DNA of 64,000 nt from NCBI GenBank assembly GCA_963575745.1, contig CAUYUJ010020579.1:1-64000 (forward strand), given 5' to 3'. Position numbers and translations under genes: made by a program. Every line of letters begins with the position of its first letter. Position 1 is the stretch's first letter. This DNA comes from Prorocentrum cordatum (taxonomy: Eukaryota; Sar; Dinophyceae; Prorocentrales; Prorocentraceae). The notes below the pieces were generated by a model. The model was not told the origin of the DNA, did not search any database, and saw nothing but the letters and a program-made list of their open reading frames with translations. Positions 62,577 through 64,000 of this stretch are shown in pieces.

Positions 62577-64000
62577 TTATGCCCCTGTCTCGCCCCAATT
62601 TTCTTTGTCGGTACGAAAAATCTTGCATGTTTCCGGACATCCATCCAGTTTTGGAGGTTCTGCGACATGAGGTAAACCATTGGGCCTCTGAGGCCCTCGT
62701 AATGGTCCCCATTGATTCTTTGGGGCACATTGCAAAGGGGTAAAAGGGAATATGAGCGAGTGTCCCAATATATCCCTCCAGAGGTCTGCTTTCTTTGGCC
62801 CAAAATGTGTAGTCATTACATCTGCAATTTGTTCTTTCGTACCTACATACTTGAGCTCAAAATGTTCAAATTGGCATGTCTCACATATCCAATCCAAGTT
62901 AATACGATGAGTACGATGAAGGTGGCGAAGTGCTGGTGTACGCCCCTTTTGGACAATCTTGATCACGGCCTGGTTGTCCTCTAGGACAATGAGATGCACT
63001 TTGGGAGAGCTGCTCTCCCGAGCAGGCTCTGGTTCCACGTGCAGCACAATGCCCTCGTGGGATATCGTGCGCCTCTTTGGAGGAGTAGGTAGCTCCGTCT
63101 TCAGCGGTAGCTGCCTACGGCTAGAAGAAGATCCCCGTGTATGGGGATGCCTTGCGAGGCGATGGCTTGCGCCTCTTCTTTTCAGCGGCCAGAGTCGGAC
63201 ATATCGCCGTCGCGGTGCATCCAAGGCAGCCCAGGCATGTCGTCTTCTCTTTGCAGGTGTTGGCAACCTCCACCACTGCTTCCTAAACTGAGAGTAATGG
63301 TAGTCCTTCCAGTCGTAGCGCCGAGTCATGAGCAACGATCTCGGACGCTGTGGATGAGTGCGAGACGACCGTCTGTTTCTTGAACACGGCATTGACGGGG
63401 AAGAACGTATTGGGTCCAACCAGCGCCGCGAAAACGCCAGCGGTGGACTTGGAGGAGGTAATGCACTCGGCAAACGAGGCGTCAGTGAAGAGCATGATGG
63501 ATAGCTTATCTGAAGCATCGCCAATCCATCCATGTAAACAATGGGTACGCGTCGTTTAGATGTAGCATATCAGCCGGTGAAGGCGTTTATGACACGGGGT
63601 ATTCCATGTGGAAATTTCGCTCGCTAGAATGCATAATGGATGCAAAAGATCGAAACGACAACATCGTGCCAGGTAGAGAATCTTCATCAGTACACTCGCC
63701 GCGTCCTGGCCGAGGATACCCTCGTCGGAGTAATCGGACTCGGTAAATGATGTGTCCTCGATGTCAGGAGTCTCTGCGTCGGGTAGGTCATCGTATGTGA
63801 CTGTCGTTGATTGTGTCGCAGTGGAAGGTCTGTCGACCGACCCAGCTGGGCTGGATGATCGTGACCGCGCGCTGAGCGCACTAGTGGGTCTCACGACCGA
63901 CCCGGAGGAGCTGGGCGATGTGGATCGCGAAGCCCTCGGTGAGTCAGACCGTTTACGACGTGACCCTGGTCCTTGGGTACGCTTGGAGGCGCACCCCAGG
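62577..64000 (-). pseudogene. Copia-type pol, RT C-terminus and RNase H, decayed and cut by the window edge
   Basis: The minus frame from the right edge has a Ser/Arg-rich stretch, then GQDAASVLMKILYLARCCRF and LHRLICYI, typical of the segment between RT and RNase H in Copia elements. A TAA at 63,556-63,558 follows. The same phase then gives IMLFTDASFAECITSSKSTA, VNAVFKKQTVVSHSSTASEI and DSALRLEGLPLL, the first part of RNase H. The last part is in another phase: LIVLEDNQAVIKIVQKGRTP, NLDWICETCQFEHFELKYVG and KEQIADVMTTHF, ending at 62,577. A long spacer of about 100 residues without motifs separates these. Copia RNase H removes RNA from the RNA/DNA hybrid; this copy cannot make it in one piece. 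Confidence 0.75.

Overview
The window looks like a gene-poor piece of a large, repeat-rich protist nuclear genome, most probably a dinoflagellate. The reasons are kilobase-scale trinucleotide arrays, several kinds of satellite, intron borders of relaxed type (one reads as a GC donor), and four classes of decayed retroelement (tyrosine-recombinase/DIRS-like, LINE, Penelope-like, Copia). No bacterial-type operons, rRNA, convincing tRNA or CRISPR were seen. The lineage is inferred from content alone; no spliced-leader copy or species marker was found.

Layout. 1-3.5 kb: (AGT)n and CAT/GAT microsatellites. 5.6-6.1 kb and 9.8-11.4 kb: parts of two PIF1-type helicase genes on the minus strand, the second split into three exons. 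11.6-18.4 kb: degenerate minisatellites, copies of a dispersed AAGACGGCCC/AAGAGGCC repeat family, and long CAT arrays. 18.405-24.680 kb: a structurally complete tyrosine-recombinase retroelement (YR element 2) with split direct repeats, sitting inside a (CAT)n array. 24.7-34.5 kb: satellites (131 bp, 160 bp and 49 bp units), microsatellites and more of the dispersed family. About 35.0-41.5 kb: a second YR retroelement (element 1) with Gag-like, RT/RNase H and recombinase ORFs. 43.4-53.6 kb: remains of an element with a GIY-YIG-like nuclease followed by the start of a reverse transcriptase, interrupted by a nearly intact 7.2 kb LINE in the opposite orientation. 54.5-62.4 kb: a chain of long minus-strand reading frames of unknown function, broken by frameshifts and in-frame stops. 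62.6-64.0 kb: the 3' part of a Copia pol, running off the right edge.

How it fits together. Most protein-coding potential belongs to mobile elements and most of it is decayed. The most informative structures are the A1-ORFs-B1-A2-B2 architecture of YR element 2, whose junction core matches the CAT array it sits in, and the methyltransferase-like domains of the two YR elements, one after the recombinase and one inside the RNase H domain. Domain names come from motifs read by eye; no database search was possible. Many reading-frame starts are uncertain, because the frames are spliced, decayed or lack an ATG.
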